A stretch of 64,000 bases of DNA, from contig JAJEKV010000051.1 of NCBI GenBank assembly GCA_021234155.1, positions 9,012,105 through 9,076,104 on the forward strand, written 5' to 3'. The number at the start of each line of letters is the position of its first letter. The first letter of the stretch is position 1. Origin of the DNA: Isoetes taiwanensis (taxonomy: Eukaryota; Streptophyta; Lycopodiopsida; Isoetales; Isoetaceae). The position numbers and the translations under genes are program-made. Below are positions 42,957 to 53,350 of this stretch, piece after piece. A model generated the notes under the pieces. It made no database searches, was not told the origin of the DNA, and saw only the letters and a program-made list of their open reading frames with translations.

Positions 42957-44697
42957 TGGCGCCATCTGGACCTCGATTGGGTAGGTATTCTCGGGTTTAG
43001 GGCAAGAGCTCGCGAAAATTCTAACCGCAATCGGGAAACTAGCGCGGACTATATAGGATTCAGTGCCATTAATGCAGGCGGTCGCAATTAATGTTACGTA
43101 ATAGCATCGTACGCTTCATTATTATGGCAGGCACATTAATTTCATCCTCGGGGGGGCTATCACGACCCATTGACCCTGAGTGTACACTCTTGCATCGTGA
43201 GGCAAGAATATCGCGGTCGTGATCTATCCGAGCTAGACCTCTAGTGCCAAGGAGAAACATCTTCAAGAAGAGCCATAAAAGCGGAAATGAAGTATAATTA
43301 TGAAACCAAGCTTTCACAACAATTCTCAAGTCTGTGGGGAAAAATACAACTGTTATTAAATGAAAGAAAATTACAATCAGAGGCGGTCCTGTCAGGACAT
43401 AAAATCAGATCCGCCCCATAAATATTTTAACCTATCAGGACAGACTGCTATGCAGGATACCTAAGCAATGACCTACGCAGAGTGCGTGCATGAAGCATCA
43501 CGTCTTGTTGGTTTGTAACTAGATAGGCCAACAACATAGATAACAATAGCCATACTCGCCTGCTCCGCATTGGCAGCAATTCTTGAGATGCTCATTCACG
43601 CGTGCGTTGCTTCTGTGGTGGGGGTGTTGAACTCCCGTTCAATGTTATCAACCAGACGCTGTCGCACGAGGAGAAATATTTCCAGGCCCCTGCCTACCAT
43701 CTCTTCTTCTGCGCTGCTTGACGATGCCACACTTGAGATGTTCGAGGGTGCTGCGCTCGCGTTTTCTACACAAGACATAGAAAATTAACATTATTGTCTG
43801 TTACGATCTTGCCCACAATAATCCTCGTTGCATGCTCGAATGAAGGTAGGAGGACGAGTGGGCGAACCCAGAGGGCAATGACGTCCTCTCCACTTGTGAA
43901 AGTCTTAACAATGATGAGACATCGGCCATCTCGTGTAGACGCAAGGCGCAGTTTCAGTATCCACAATATGCTCCAGTTATGGTTACCGAGACTGCGCATT
44001 ACACTGCAAGAGATGGCCGAAGATTAGGCATCAGTGGGCTTCAACTTGTGAAGAGGATCTCAGTCCAGACTCTGCAGGATCGCGGTCGTGATCTCTTAGA
44101 GATGCCCGATGAGACAAGTAGAGCAATGGAACCATAGAAACTCTGGTGATATTAAATTAAAAGGAACATGAATTCCCAATCTTGCTTTCGTCCCTCATTG
44201 GCAAAAGGAGCCTAGTAAGCAAGTAGGATACATGTGGCCAAAGAGGAAGAGGAAAAAAGCCTGGGAATCCATGTTACTTTCAGAAGATGGCCAAGAGTTC
44301 CGATGGCCGTAGGGCACAAACTCCAAAGGAGTAGCCTATAACTACCCTTGTATTATGGCCTAGCATAGAGGGATCGTGGCCGCGATCCTTCGGAGCTAGC
44401 CAATGGACAACAACTTTGCAGTGTATCACTATCGTGCTCGGGAGGAACACCATCGCGTTCCTACCGACATCAAATTGGCACTCTAAATAGAGGGGACTTG
44501 CTGAGCATTAAGCTATAGCTAGAAAAGTGCAAGAAATATACCGAAACGAAGAGTTTTTTCATGCGCCATCGGGACGTCGAACTTGTGGGCGCTGGTTGCT
44601 CTGGACAGACGCTCCCGACTATTCTAACTCGGATCGAAAAAATTAGCGCTGATTATATAAGTTGAAGTGCCATTAATGCGAACGAATGTAATTAATG
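42957..44697 (+). repeat. Two diverged promoter-like modules
   Basis: At 42957-43086 and 44569-44697 the same order occurs: GCGCCATC(T/G)GGAC(C/G)TCGA, then TAGCGC(G/T)GA(C/T)TATATA and AGTGCCATTAATGC, with TATATA in a core-promoter-like context. A third start (GACGCCATTGGCTCGCGAAG) at about 45037 lacks the TATA part. Function is unknown; a repeated UTR or promoter block of a large element is the simplest reading. Confidence 0.4.
43590..44040 (-). pseudogene. Two exon-like pieces, unrecognised
   Basis: Reverse frame 43999-43766 (MRSLGNHNWSILWILKLRLA ... FEHATRIIVGKIVTDNN) runs into a TTGTGTAG acceptor-like site near 43770. After it a second frame reads NASAAPSNISSVASSSSAEE and EMVGRGLEIFLLVRQRLVDN, ending with a stop near 43598. 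Together they look like two exons of a decayed gene, perhaps the upstream part of the 41-42.7 kb remnant. No family recognised. Confidence 0.25.
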
Positions 44698-44699
44698 CG

Positions 44700-45638
44700 C
44701 CATAAGGACGTACATGTGATTAATAGGGCCGACGCATTGTTAAAGGTGACCGAGCTATGCAGTCAATGTCGAGCAGAGCTAAGAGGAAGCAGGATGGTGA
44801 TCCTAGTGAATAGCCACAAAGCAAACGGTGACCTTTTACATGGTTGAGGCGCATATCCGACTTCAGAGGAATTGCGATTCTTCTGAGACCCTGAAAGAGC
44901 ATAAATGTTTGATGCCAATTCTAAAGAACCACCATGGCGATCCTCCAGAGCCAAAATGCGAACTTACCAGCTCCAAACTAAGCTTAAATCTTGAACTCAA
45001 AGCAACCAATAAACGTATCCTTTCATGAGCTTTTTCCTGACGCCATTGGCTCGCGAAGTGCAGGCGCCCCTGGAGTGTGGAGCACCTTGGCACTGGCGTT
45101 TTTGATCGGGTGCTCACATGGTCCGTAAGGCGCTCGCAATTTTGAGAATCGCTTTTATGCACAGGAACAGGCCTTGCATGGGAAGACACGTAACAAAAAG
45201 TAGTCGTCGCATCGAAAAAAGTAGCCATCGCAGCAGAAAAATTAACTGCCTGAAAAATTATTGCGTTGAGGTCTGCATTGGATCCGTTGTCGGAAAAGGT
45301 AGTTGACGGTTTCCGGCCAAGGTACGAGGTATGCCTCAAATTCAAATTGGAAATGATGATCCAGTTTCGAAGGCTAATCATGGCACTCTATAAAAATTCA
45401 AATGAGACAAACTAGAAAAACCCGCGCAATAAAGGGCAATCTTGTACCAGCAAATCTCAGGGCAAGTGATACTGGCACAATTCAAATTTCAAAATGGGGA
45501 ATTTGAAGGTGGTATTCCATACATTTCTAGGCGAGGCCTTCCTCTCAAGTGCTCAGGCACTTGACAACAACGTTCTACACATCCGCTTCACAGGCCTTCC
45601 CCTCAAGCGCTCAGACGATTGTCTCAAGCGCTCAACCA
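44700..45638. other. No gene recognised
   Basis: Holds the third, incomplete module and one GATCGC palindrome (about 44929). Frames at 44863-45381 (-) and 45118-45306 (+) have no known motif. A direct phrase CTCAAG(T/C)GCTCAG recurs three to four times at 45534-45630, next to the Ty3 element. Confidence 0.35.
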
Positions 45639-45639
45639 T

Positions 45640-46166
45640 TACTCTTCGTATGCAGGCTCCCAAGTTCTATCACTTGGTGAGTAATCCTCCCAATTGACCA
45701 TATAAAAAAGATGACGCCGCAGTAACTTGAAGTCTAAAATTTCTCGAACTTCAAATTCCTCATGATCACCCATCTCGACTGATGGTGGAGATGGAGGTAT
45801 TTGATCTGGAAATGGACAACAAAGATATATGGAACACTGGGTGAAGACAAACTGACGAAGCTCCAGACAGAAAGTAGCATCACCAACTTTTTTAATAATT
45901 AGATAGGGATCCAAGCGCCGGTAGTCGAGCGTGTTACAAGGACGAGCTATCGACAAATTCCAATACAAGAGCCAAACAAGGTCACCACCTACAAAAAGAG
46001 GAGCATCTTGACGGTGTTGATTTGCATGATAACGATAACGTGCTTGGGCCTGGAGGAGAGGGTGCTGAAAATCAACTTGGAGCATGCGGAGCTTCTCGAG
46101 CCTATCCTCGGCACTGGGATTGACTGAGTCATATCTAGGAGCAATGAAAGACCACCGTGGATACAT
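45640..46166 (-). pseudogene. Ty3 integrase C-terminus and chromodomain
   Basis: The frame reads PSAEDRLEKLRMLQVDFQHP (integrase C-terminal helix), YRYHANQHRQDAPLFVGGDLV (LVWL-type GPY region start), SIYLCCPFPDQIP and then the chromodomain EILDFKLLRRHLFYMVNWED-YSPSDRTWEPA. In chromoviruses this domain binds modified histone tails and directs insertion to heterochromatin. The aromatic and WEP positions are kept; the V-K-W of the consensus is V-N-W here. A stop follows EPAYEE. Open for 175 codons, so the best-preserved part of the element. Confidence 0.8.
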
Positions 46167-46195
46167 GCCGAAATTAATAAAGGACGGTATCTGGC

Positions 46196-47102
46196 CTATG
46201 GAACCATGGACATAATTATTGGAAGCAAATTCTGCCAGTGGTAGCCAATCAACCTAGTCATCCTGCTGATAATTGATGAAGCATCGCAAATACTGCTTAA
46301 GTGTTTGATTAGTGCACTCCACCTGCCCATTGGTCTCTGGGTGATGTCCAGAAGAGGGCAAACATTCCACATGCAAGAGTTGCAAAATTTGGCAACAAAC
46401 TGGGGGTCGTAGTCGCTGACAATGGTATCTGGTAAGCCATGGAGTCGAACCACCTCTCGAAGCAAGAGAACCGCCGTGGCTTCACTGGAGATAGAAGTGC
46501 TGCAAGGTGAAATGCGTCATCTTGGAAAAATGGTCAACGACAACAAGGATAGCGTTATGGCCCTAGGAGGATGGAAGGTCGACAATGAAATCCACTGAAA
46601 GGCTCTTCCAAAGACCGGCTGGAATTGGTAAAGACTAAAGCAGGCCATATGGACGGTGCTTGGGAGCTTTTGCACGACAGCAAATATCGCATGAGCGTAC
46701 AAAAGTCTCAATAGTACGACAGAGACCTGGCCACCAATAATCTCGAGCAATGAGTTCCAGAGCTTTGGCAATTCCAAAATGGCCGGTGAGAGGAGAAACA
46801 TGACAGGGCTACAAAACTTGAAGTTGAGGAGCATAATCCGGAACATGCAGAAGTCCACCACAAAACAGAAATCTATCTCGAACTTCAAAATGATCATAGT
46901 CCAACCGCATTTGCCGGGAACATGATGCTGAGCCAAGATGTGAGATTACATCCTGTGCCAACAGATCAGAAAGAAGAGATGCTTGAATAGACTCCAACAA
47001 AGATGTATCATGAGGTCTCTCGAACAAAGTGATGGCCATAAACCGGCAACGATCAGGCCCTAAAATAACCAGTGATTGTTGATCAAATGTTGCCTCCCCC
47101 AC
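46196..47102 (-). pseudogene. Ty3 integrase zinc and catalytic domains
   Basis: Reading the reverse strand: a zinc-binding HHCC region with SPLTGHFGIAKALELIARDYWW and CDICCRAKAPKHRPYG. The catalytic core has SVDFIVDLPSS, a stop, then HNAILVVVDHFSKMTHF (D and second D-bearing blocks) and REVVRLHGLPDTIVSDYDPQF. Frameshifts near 46900 and 46480 and at least two stops. The order and spacing are usual for Ty3 integrase, which joins the cDNA to the host chromosome. Confidence 0.75.
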
Positions 47103-47280
47103 CTTAGATTCAAAATAGGATCTGCGAGAAAGAGCATCTGATATTCCTCGTAGCGTGCCAAGCTGAATTTGATGACGAAATCAAAGCAGGACAGCACCTG
47201 TATATGCCATCGAGTCTGATGATGATTAAGAACTCGAGCAGACTGAGAATATTCCAAGTTGCGATGGTTCATATACACAA

Positions 47281-47535
47281 TCACCTTATGAAGAGAACCT
47301 TCAAGAAATCGTCGCCACCCCTGAATCGCCAAAAGTACTTTATCGTAATAGGATAGTTGATCTCAGCAGCTTGGAACCTTCGAGAATGATAGGCGATCGA
47401 GTGCAGCTCATGGTCGTCCCTCTCTTGCGACAAGATGCTACCAAGAGCAAAATATAATGCATCAGCTTCGAGAATATAGGGACGTGAAGGATTTGGGTGT
47501 TCACGAACAGGTGCTGCTATAAAAGCATGCTTCAA
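47281..47535 (-). pseudogene. Ty3 RNase H
   Basis: The frame reads PSRPYILEADALYFALGSIL then SQERDDHELHSIAYHSRRF, the Ty3 RNase H start. The first catalytic D of the usual VETDAS block is kept in LEADAL. The next block (YMNHRNLEYSQSARVLNHHQ at about 47280-47200) follows in another frame and corresponds to the TDHKNLEYF segment. It degrades the RNA strand during reverse transcription. Broken by frameshift. Confidence 0.75.
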
Positions 47536-47659
47536 AAGTGATGAATGTTGATTCTGCTTTGTTCACTCAAAAGGAACGTTCTTCCTAAAGACGATCTCCG
47601 AATAGTCCTTGATGAAGGGGCGATAAAAATTGGCGAACCCCAAGAAGCACTGAACATCT

Positions 47660-48799
47660 TTAACTGAGAAAGTTGTTTTCCAATCAAGAATTGTGCTGAA
47701 CTTCTCTAGATCCATGATAACACCCTGAGAGGTGTGATGTGATAGCCAAAAAACTTGACATTATCCTACTCGAACTGACACTTCTCCAGCTTGGCATAAA
47801 GTCCATGTTCCCATAGCTTCTGAAGAACCTTCCGGACATGTTCTTCATGCTCCTCCAAAGTCTTCGAATAAACTAGAATATCATCCAGATAGATGATAAC
47901 AAACAAATCCAAAAACTCCCAAAAAACATCGTTAGCCATGTGCTAAAAGACCGTTGGAGCATTGATAAAGTCAAAAGGCATGATGATATACTCGAAATGA
48001 CCATACTGAGTTCGGAATGTTGTCTTCCACTCATCTCCTTCCCTAATCCAGATAAGATTATAGGCATCTCGAAGATCAATTTTAGTGGAGTATCATGCAC
48101 CTTGTAACCGCTTAAGTAACTCTGGAATCAAAGGGAGATGGGTGAAAGCATGCTAGGGTGTACCATCTAAAGTACTTTTTAGGGAGTGCGAAACTACCCA
48201 GAAAAGTACCCAACACTGGGTACTGGGAACTTGCATAAATGCCACAATAAATAATAAGTTTGAGAGTTAATTCATTTATTTTAGTCTCTAATAGTATTGT
48301 TATCCTCTAGTACTATAGATTGGCATGTTACTGACCTTCAATTCAAAAAATTTCGATCGATTTTAATGGAAAGAAAAAACAGAAAGTACCAGTTTTAAAA
48401 GTACCCAGTGTAGGTACTTTTGAGGGTTCCAAAAGTGGTACACTGTAGCATGCTTTTACCCAGATGATACCGATTACGCACAGTGATTTTGTTGAGGCCG
48501 CGATAGTCTATAACCAACCGCAAAGAACCATCCTTCTTAGAAACAAGAAGATGGCAGCTCCTGCGGGTGATTGAAAAGTGGATAAACCCAGTCGCAAGAT
48601 TCTCCTTGATATAGATCTGCAAAGCCTCCAATTTTATTGGCGATAAGCCATAGATAGGCCCATATGGCGGGTTTGTCCCTGGCTGAAGATCAATGGGGCA
48701 GTCATAAAGATGATGCTCCGAAAGCTTACTAGCTTTGACCTTATAAAAAACGTCACCAAAATCCTTGTATTTATCAAGAAGCACAGGGACAGATATCAC
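47660..48799 (-). pseudogene. Ty3 reverse transcriptase, split
   Basis: N-terminal block 48799-48470: EHHLYDCPIDLQPGTNPPYG, SCHLLVSKKDGSLRLVIDYRG and KITVRNRYHL. After the 322-bp insert it continues [41 protein letters not shown] and [19 protein letters not shown] with the YLDD catalytic motif (about 47890), then [18 protein letters not shown]. Precise removal of the insert plus one 4-base duplication restores the codons R-Y-H-L-P-L-I, so it was intact there before the hit. Other frameshifts remain. Confidence 0.8.
48140..48461. mobile_element. 322-bp DNA transposon with 4-bp target duplication
   Basis: The inserted piece starts GGGTGAAAGCATGCT and ends, inverted, GGGTAAAAGCATGCT; the terminal repeat continues imperfectly through GTGTACCA and AAAAGTAC to about 75 bases, including CACTGGGTACTT. 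It is flanked by AGAT on both sides (48136-48139 and 48462-48465). A 4-bp duplication is unusual for plant MITEs: hAT makes 8 (5-8), Mutator 9-11, PIF/Harbinger 3, Tc1 2. The Sola superfamily is one known group with 4-bp duplications, but no transposase is present to decide. No coding capacity. Confidence 0.75.
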
Positions 48800-49379
48800 T
48801 GAAGTAGAGCTAGTCGAAGGATGAACATGAATTGCAAATGCGGAACTGGGATCTTGCCTACCAGATCTAATAAACTTGTGAAGAGAGATCTTCGAGATAG
48901 AAACCTAGACATTAGCAGAGTCAAGAGTACGAACAAGAGCAGGAGCTGTAGCAAGAACTGGAGTAGAAACTAGAGCTGGAACTAGAGCGGGGACATCACC
49001 CAGAACATGGTCAGAATCTAGGGCATGAACTGGAGCAGAGACAAGAGCCAAATTAGAACATGGAGCAGAACAAGAACTAGAATCTCAGCAAGAACAAAAT
49101 CAGGGGCCCACGATACTACACGGACTGATGTAGATGTTGGCGTAAAGGCATGAATTGCAGATGAACTGGAACTAGAGCTAGAACGAGCAAACCAAAAAGA
49201 TATAGAATGCCAAATTATATGTGGGTTATGCAACTCGAGCCAAGAAAGACCCAAAACTACTAAAGCATATGGGTTAGCAATGAGATTGAATGAAATGTTG
49301 CACGAAGCTTCCTCGAACAAAACTCGAAGAGGTGCAGTACATTCTGTGACTGCGCCTGAAGAGGTCTCGCGCCCATCAA
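48800..49379 (-). pseudogene. Ty3 protease-RT linker
   Basis: The frame 49383-49018 reads CTAPLRVLFEEASCNISFNL then PYALVVLGLSWLELHNPHI, the end of the protease domain (LGLSWLELHNP is typical of Ty3 proteases: the VLGLPWLRLHNP block). The rest is a Ser-rich and repeated GAGCTGGAAC-like linker (48920-49090), which is low complexity. Frameshifts separate it from both neighbours. Confidence 0.6.
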
Positions 49380-49775
49380 TCACACCAACAGAGCTGGGAT
49401 GCTCGACCCTGCTTTATGGATGACGTGCTTAGTAGCAAACACACTATCCATGAAGCAAGAATTTGCACCATAATCAAGTTGTGCCAACGCCTCTATCATT
49501 CCAACCTCTGACCCCAATGAAATAGAGATAAAAAATTCTTTACTGGAGGGAATAAAACCTTTGTCACATGTGGAAGGAGTTGGAGAAATGCCAGGCAGCC
49601 GTCGAGAGACTCCTACTGCTCGGATGGGACTCGAACGATTTGATCCCTTAACAAGACATCTACAAGGGGTATAGTCAATCTCTCCACAATAGAGACAGAG
49701 ATTAGCCTCTCTTTGGCATTGCTTTTCAACTACAGACAAGGGCCCTCGAACCACGCCATCAATCTGCATAGGCAT
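49380..49775 (-). pseudogene. Ty3 gag zinc knuckle and protease start
   Basis: REANLCLYCGEIDYTPCRC is a nucleocapsid knuckle in which the histidine of CCHC is lost. IEALAQLDYGANSCFMDSVF is the protease active-site block, in which the usual LVDSGAS is LDYGAN, so the DSG triad is damaged. The 131-codon frame is otherwise open. The knuckle normally binds genomic RNA and the protease cuts the polyprotein. Confidence 0.75.
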
Positions 49776-49850
49776 TGTGCCAACTGATTCAGGGGACGTG
49801 GGCGGTGCAAAAACTGTGCGCGCTGGAGCTTGGGGAAGTAGAGAAACATG

Positions 49851-50340
49851 CTAATTTTGTCTTTCTTGCCTACGCTCAAAAAGACAGTTATCACAACGAA
49901 CCACAAACTTTATAGCTTCATCCAAAGTTCTGGGATCCTCCATAGTCAGCAACATATCCTTTACATCTTCGTGGAGCCCTCTTTGAAAATAGTCTTGAAG
50001 AGTCGCATCTTCCCAGGTTGTGTCTATGAAAATCTGTCGGAACTTAGAAGCATACACTGAAGCCAGCTGCTTTGCATTTCCAATCGGTATCCCCAAAACA
50101 CGCCTCAAGTTCAGCAGTAAATACAGCAAAATTTTGCAATTCGAGAGCCCTTTTCTCCAGTAGGGGAGCAAACCAACTCAACTGAGCCAAAAAGAAGAGA
50201 GCCAACTAGTCCAACCTATTCCTAATCTGTAGGATACCGATGAGGGTGGAGCCGAATAACGAGCCGAATCTGATTCAAAAAGCCTCGAAGCTTAGATCTA
50301 GTGCCATCAAATTTTTCTAACAGGCTAATCTTAGGCTCTG
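49851..50340 (-). pseudogene. Ty3 gag (capsid) domain
   Basis: Reverse frames give PKISLLEKFDGTRSKLRGFL and NQIRLVIRLHPHRYPTD (50335-50210). After stops and shifts they continue with ASVYASKFRQIFIDTTWEDA then TLQDYFQRGLHEDVKDMLLT (50100-49930) and LDEAIKFVVRCDNCLFERR. This is the retrotransposon gag family that forms the capsid-like shell. The start is lost at the junction with the copia element at 50341. Confidence 0.75.
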
Positions 50341-50512
50341 TTGTCTAAGGACAAAAATGAGGTAAATAAATTAATGTTTACCCTAAATGAGCATGTTGGA
50401 GCTAATAAAATATGTAAAGTTATTGTAGTTGACAATGGAGCTGAGAGATCAGTAGTTCAATCTACTAATCTACTCAAGGAGTTCAATACAACAAAGAAAA
50501 ATAAAATTCAAG

Positions 50513-51124
50513 TTGGAAATGGTGAAGTTCAATTTGCAGAAAGGACTATTGCAATTAGTAGATCTAGAAGGAAATATAGTGAACATAGAAAATGTTTTAT
50601 GTGTTTCCACCTTTAAAAATCTGATTTCTGTCAATCAACTTGTTGATTTAGGATATAATATTCATTTTAATTCAAAGAGATGTAGCATTTTTCTCAATAA
50701 TATATTGAAGTTTCATGCAAGAAGAGTTGGATATCTATTTCAGTTGAATAATGTTGCAATTGACGGTATTGTTAGTATAGCAAGTTCAGAAGCAGAATTC
50801 TGGCATAACATATTGGCTCATACACATTGCAATAACATCATATTTTTAGCCAAGAAAGGTTGGATTACTTGCAATGATATCAAACCTGAAGGGTTCATAT
50901 GTGAAAGATGCATGATAGGTAAAATCAATAGACTACCATTTGGAAAATTCAAAAGTAGGACGAAAAATGTGCTAGAACTAGTTCACATAGATCTATGTGG
51001 TTCCTTGAATGTGAGAAGCAGAACAAATAATAGGTATTTTGTCAACTTTACTGATGACTATAGTAGAAAGTGCAAAAGTTATTGTGTTGAAAGAAAATCA
51101 CAAACCCTACAAGCTTTTAAATAA
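50513..51124 (+). pseudogene. Copia GAG-pre-integrase and integrase start, 203 codons
   Basis: The longest intact frame of the copia remnant. It holds the H-x4-H (HNILAH) and C-x2-C (CERC) zinc ligands and the first catalytic aspartate (VHIDLCG), which in copia precedes D-D-(35)-E. The frame ends in TAA after QAFK; codons continue as YVAEMKRETGQNLKCIR in frame, so a single stop ends it. The upstream protease lies in the overlapping frame 50341-50616. Confidence 0.75.
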
Positions 51125-51237
51125 TATGTGGCAGAAATGAAAAGGGAAACAGGTCAAAACCTCAAATGCATAAGATAAGGTCGAGATGGAGAATATCTGT
51201 CAACAAAGTTCAAGGATTTTTGCATTGTTAATGGTAT

Positions 51238-51435
51238 AAGGGTATTTTTCCATTCGCAATTAGGTTTAACTTAATCAATTGGTTATCTCTTAACTTAACG
51301 AAAAATAGGTTGTGCTTTTCCATTACACTTGTTAAGCTAAGACTAACTTAAAGGAATGTGAAGATATGCATTCGCATTACGCCGGTTATGTATCACTTAG
51401 ATTAATCTCATGATGCAATGTATCAAAATACCTTT
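51238..51435. other. About 195-bp foreign segment in the copia integrase
   Basis: Where the integrase core should continue after FCIVNGIR, there is AT-rich non-coding sequence starting GGGTATTTTTCCATTCGCAA and ending, inverted, AGGTATTTTGATACATTGCA. The weakly similar ends could be the inverted repeats of a small MITE, inserted together with, or after, a deletion of about 100 codons. Confidence 0.3.
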
Positions 51436-52600
51436 GGTCTCAATCTGGTAAAAATATGTGCTTTGATAAATTTAAAACATATAATTGCTTAGCTTATGTC
51501 CATGTCCCCGCTGAGTTGAGGAAGAAATTAGATAACAAAGGGGAAGTTGGATATCTAGTAGGGTATGATGAAGAGGCAAAGGACTACAGACTTTTACTCC
51601 AGTTAGCAAACAATTTATTATTAGCAGAGATGTAATATTCAATGAAGGAATCTTGTACAAAGACAGAATGGAGAAGGTAGTAGCAAAAACATGCAACGCA
51701 TCTAATAAGTCTGAGAAACCTGCAGCGGATCTAAATTCTGACCATGAGGAAGCAGAATATTACAGTGACAGTGACAATGACTTGACTCATGAAAACAATG
51801 TGGAAGCAGATAGCATGCGTATTGAAAGACAAAGTTTAGAAGCAAGTTTAGGAAAAAGAAGAAAAACCCAAACAGAAAATTTGATTGAAGATACAAAAAT
51901 AGATGTAAAAGAATATAAGAGAACATCTATAGGGAAAAGTAGAAGACTACAAGATTCATATCATGATCATGACCTCATTCTCAACCTAGTTGAAGACATA
52001 TCAGTACCTAAAATATTTGAAGATGCTTTGAAGTCAAATGACAGAAATAGATGCCTTGAGGCAATGAAAGAGGAGTTAGACTCATTCAAGGGCACCCATA
52101 CATATAGAATATAATACTAACCAGAATAGTATAGGAAGCAAATGGCTCTTCAAGATAAAGGAAAATGCAGATGGAAAAAGCAAAATGCTATTGCCATGTC
52201 TCTAAGTTGTATGAGCACGTCACCGCGCATACGGTTCATCAGCAAAAGCAGAATATGTTGCCTCATCATTGGTGTCAAAAGAAATAGTATGGTCAAGAAG
52301 GCTATTGAGTGAGTTAAACTGTGAACAAATTGAGCCAACAAAGATTCTGACAGACAGCCAAAGTTGCGATGGCAATAGTTGAAAATCCAGTTGATCACGA
52401 GAGAACCAAGCATATTGAATTAAATGTGCATTTTACTAGAGATCTTGTTGCCAAGTGTTATATACAAATCATGTATGTGCACACTTCAAACCAGGTTGCA
52501 GATGTTTTTACTAAGGCCTTAGCAGAAGGCAAATATACATAGTTCAGGGAAGGCATAAAGGTTATAGGTTGTACACAGCAAGGATGAATAACTAAAAGTA

Positions 52601-53059
52601 ATGTGGAGCTTATAGAAATCTAGTCATGCTCAACTCAGACATGTATGATTGTTATAGAAATTATTCACTCAAAGAAGAACATGCACGGATGAGCAGAGTT
52701 ATAGAAATATATGATGAAGGAGAAATGAGAGAATTTGAAGTATAGGTCATCATATATTTCGATCTTAATTTGAGATGGGGGAGGTCAGGCGCTAGGAAGA
52801 GAGTGTGATAAAAGGGCGCTAGAGAGAGCTTACGGCAAGGCACGAGAGAGAGAAAGAGAGAGAATACTAAAAAGATGCTATGCCAAGGCACTAGAGAGAG
52901 AGTATGCAAAGAGGAGGTTTAGTGAATATAACAAGTCTTGGATTTAAACCTTTTGTTATGCATGTGGTGTGCATGCCTCTTGAGCAACAAAGCACGGTGT
53001 TGGTTGAGGATTAGGTAGCGGTGGATCTGGTGAGTATCAACAGGTCTAGGTTGAGGACT
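52601..53059. other. Purine-rich repeat stretch
   Basis: Contains GAGAGA-rich sequence (52830-52912) with two imperfect units of GGCACGAGAGAGAG / GGCACTAGAGAGAG. No gene seen. Confidence 0.4.
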
Positions 53060-53350
53060 AAGAACAGAACAGAACAGAAAGAACAGAATAGAATAGAATA
53101 GAATAGAATAGACCAATCAACATATGGGGCCCAAAAGGAGGCACAAAGAAACGTATTCTTGTCTAGGTTACCCCCCCCCCCCCCCCCCAATACCGCCCGA
53201 AGGGTTTTCAGGGGGGAAAATGTGAACAGGAATAAGAGTATTATCAAACTGTACAGGCATATGTCATGAGGGAAAATAAACATATACACGTATTAGGCGA
53301 GTGTTTGAGGGCCGAGCTGGTCCCGTCGATCCATGGCCTCTTGAAGGTAT
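53060..53350 (-). mobile_element. LINE-B 3' stub with tail
   Basis: Starts with GAACA/GAATA units (ATTCT tail on the reverse strand), followed by the LINE-B end in diverged form: GGGGCCCAAAAGG, CCGCCCGAAGGGTTTTC, TATCAAACTGTACAGGCATA and GATCCATGGCCTCTTGAAGGTAT, which match the stub at 58.43-58.68 kb. A C18 homopolymer lies inside at 53171-53188. Flanking sequences of about 50 bases (52956-53010 and 53350-53405) resemble each other. Confidence 0.65.
53171..53188. repeat. C18 homopolymer
   Basis: An uninterrupted run of 18 C inside the LINE-B stub; the related positions in other copies hold a short A- or C-run, so it grew by slippage. Confidence 0.9.

Larger units (their letters stand above)
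41353..44945. repeat. Dispersed GATCGC-type palindromes
   Basis: About ten copies of a word close to GGATCGCCATGGCGATCC lie between 41.35 and 44.95 kb, for example 41471-41484, 42721-42736 (perfect 16-base palindrome GATCGCCATGGCGATC), 43210-43223, 44078-44093 and 44371-44388, often followed by TCCGGAGCTAG or CCAGAGC. They are not seen elsewhere in the window at this density. Confidence 0.55.
45639..50340 (-). mobile_element. Ty3 chromovirus, reverse, internal region
   Basis: All parts of a Ty3 polyprotein are present in order on the reverse strand: gag (50340-49851), CCHC knuckle and protease (49775-49380), RT (48799-47850), RNase H (47535-47281), integrase (47102-46196) and a chromodomain (about 45760-45640). 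That order, with a C-terminal chromodomain, defines the chromoviruses. Many frameshifts and stops are present. LTRs, primer site and polypurine tract were not identified; the 5' end abuts a copia remnant at 50341. The RT is interrupted by a 322-bp DNA transposon. Confidence 0.85.
50341..52600 (+). mobile_element. Ty1/copia remnant
   Basis: Forward blocks in copia order: protease-like VVDNGAERSVVQSTNLL; GAG-pre-integrase with NIENVLCVSTFKNLISVNQL; integrase zinc region FWHNILAHTHCNN...CERCMIGKINRLPFGK; catalytic start LELVHIDLCGSLNVRSRTN and YFVNFTDDYSRK. A gap follows, then LAYVHVPAELRKKLDNKGE and GYLVGYDEEAKDYR (51490-51590), the RT start EAMKEELDSFKGTHTY, and after a large deletion the RNase H end (YGSSAKAEYVASSLVSKEIVW, 52230-52300; VADVFTKALAEGKY, 52495-52540). 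Integrase core and nearly all RT are missing; no LTR recognised. The missing core makes it immobile. Confidence 0.8.

Noticed and set aside
48147-48454. hAT MITE with 8-bp duplication AGCATGCT
   Set aside because: AGCATGCT is palindromic and belongs to the terminal inverted repeat; restoring the RT codons requires borders at 48140 and 48461 with a 4-bp duplication.
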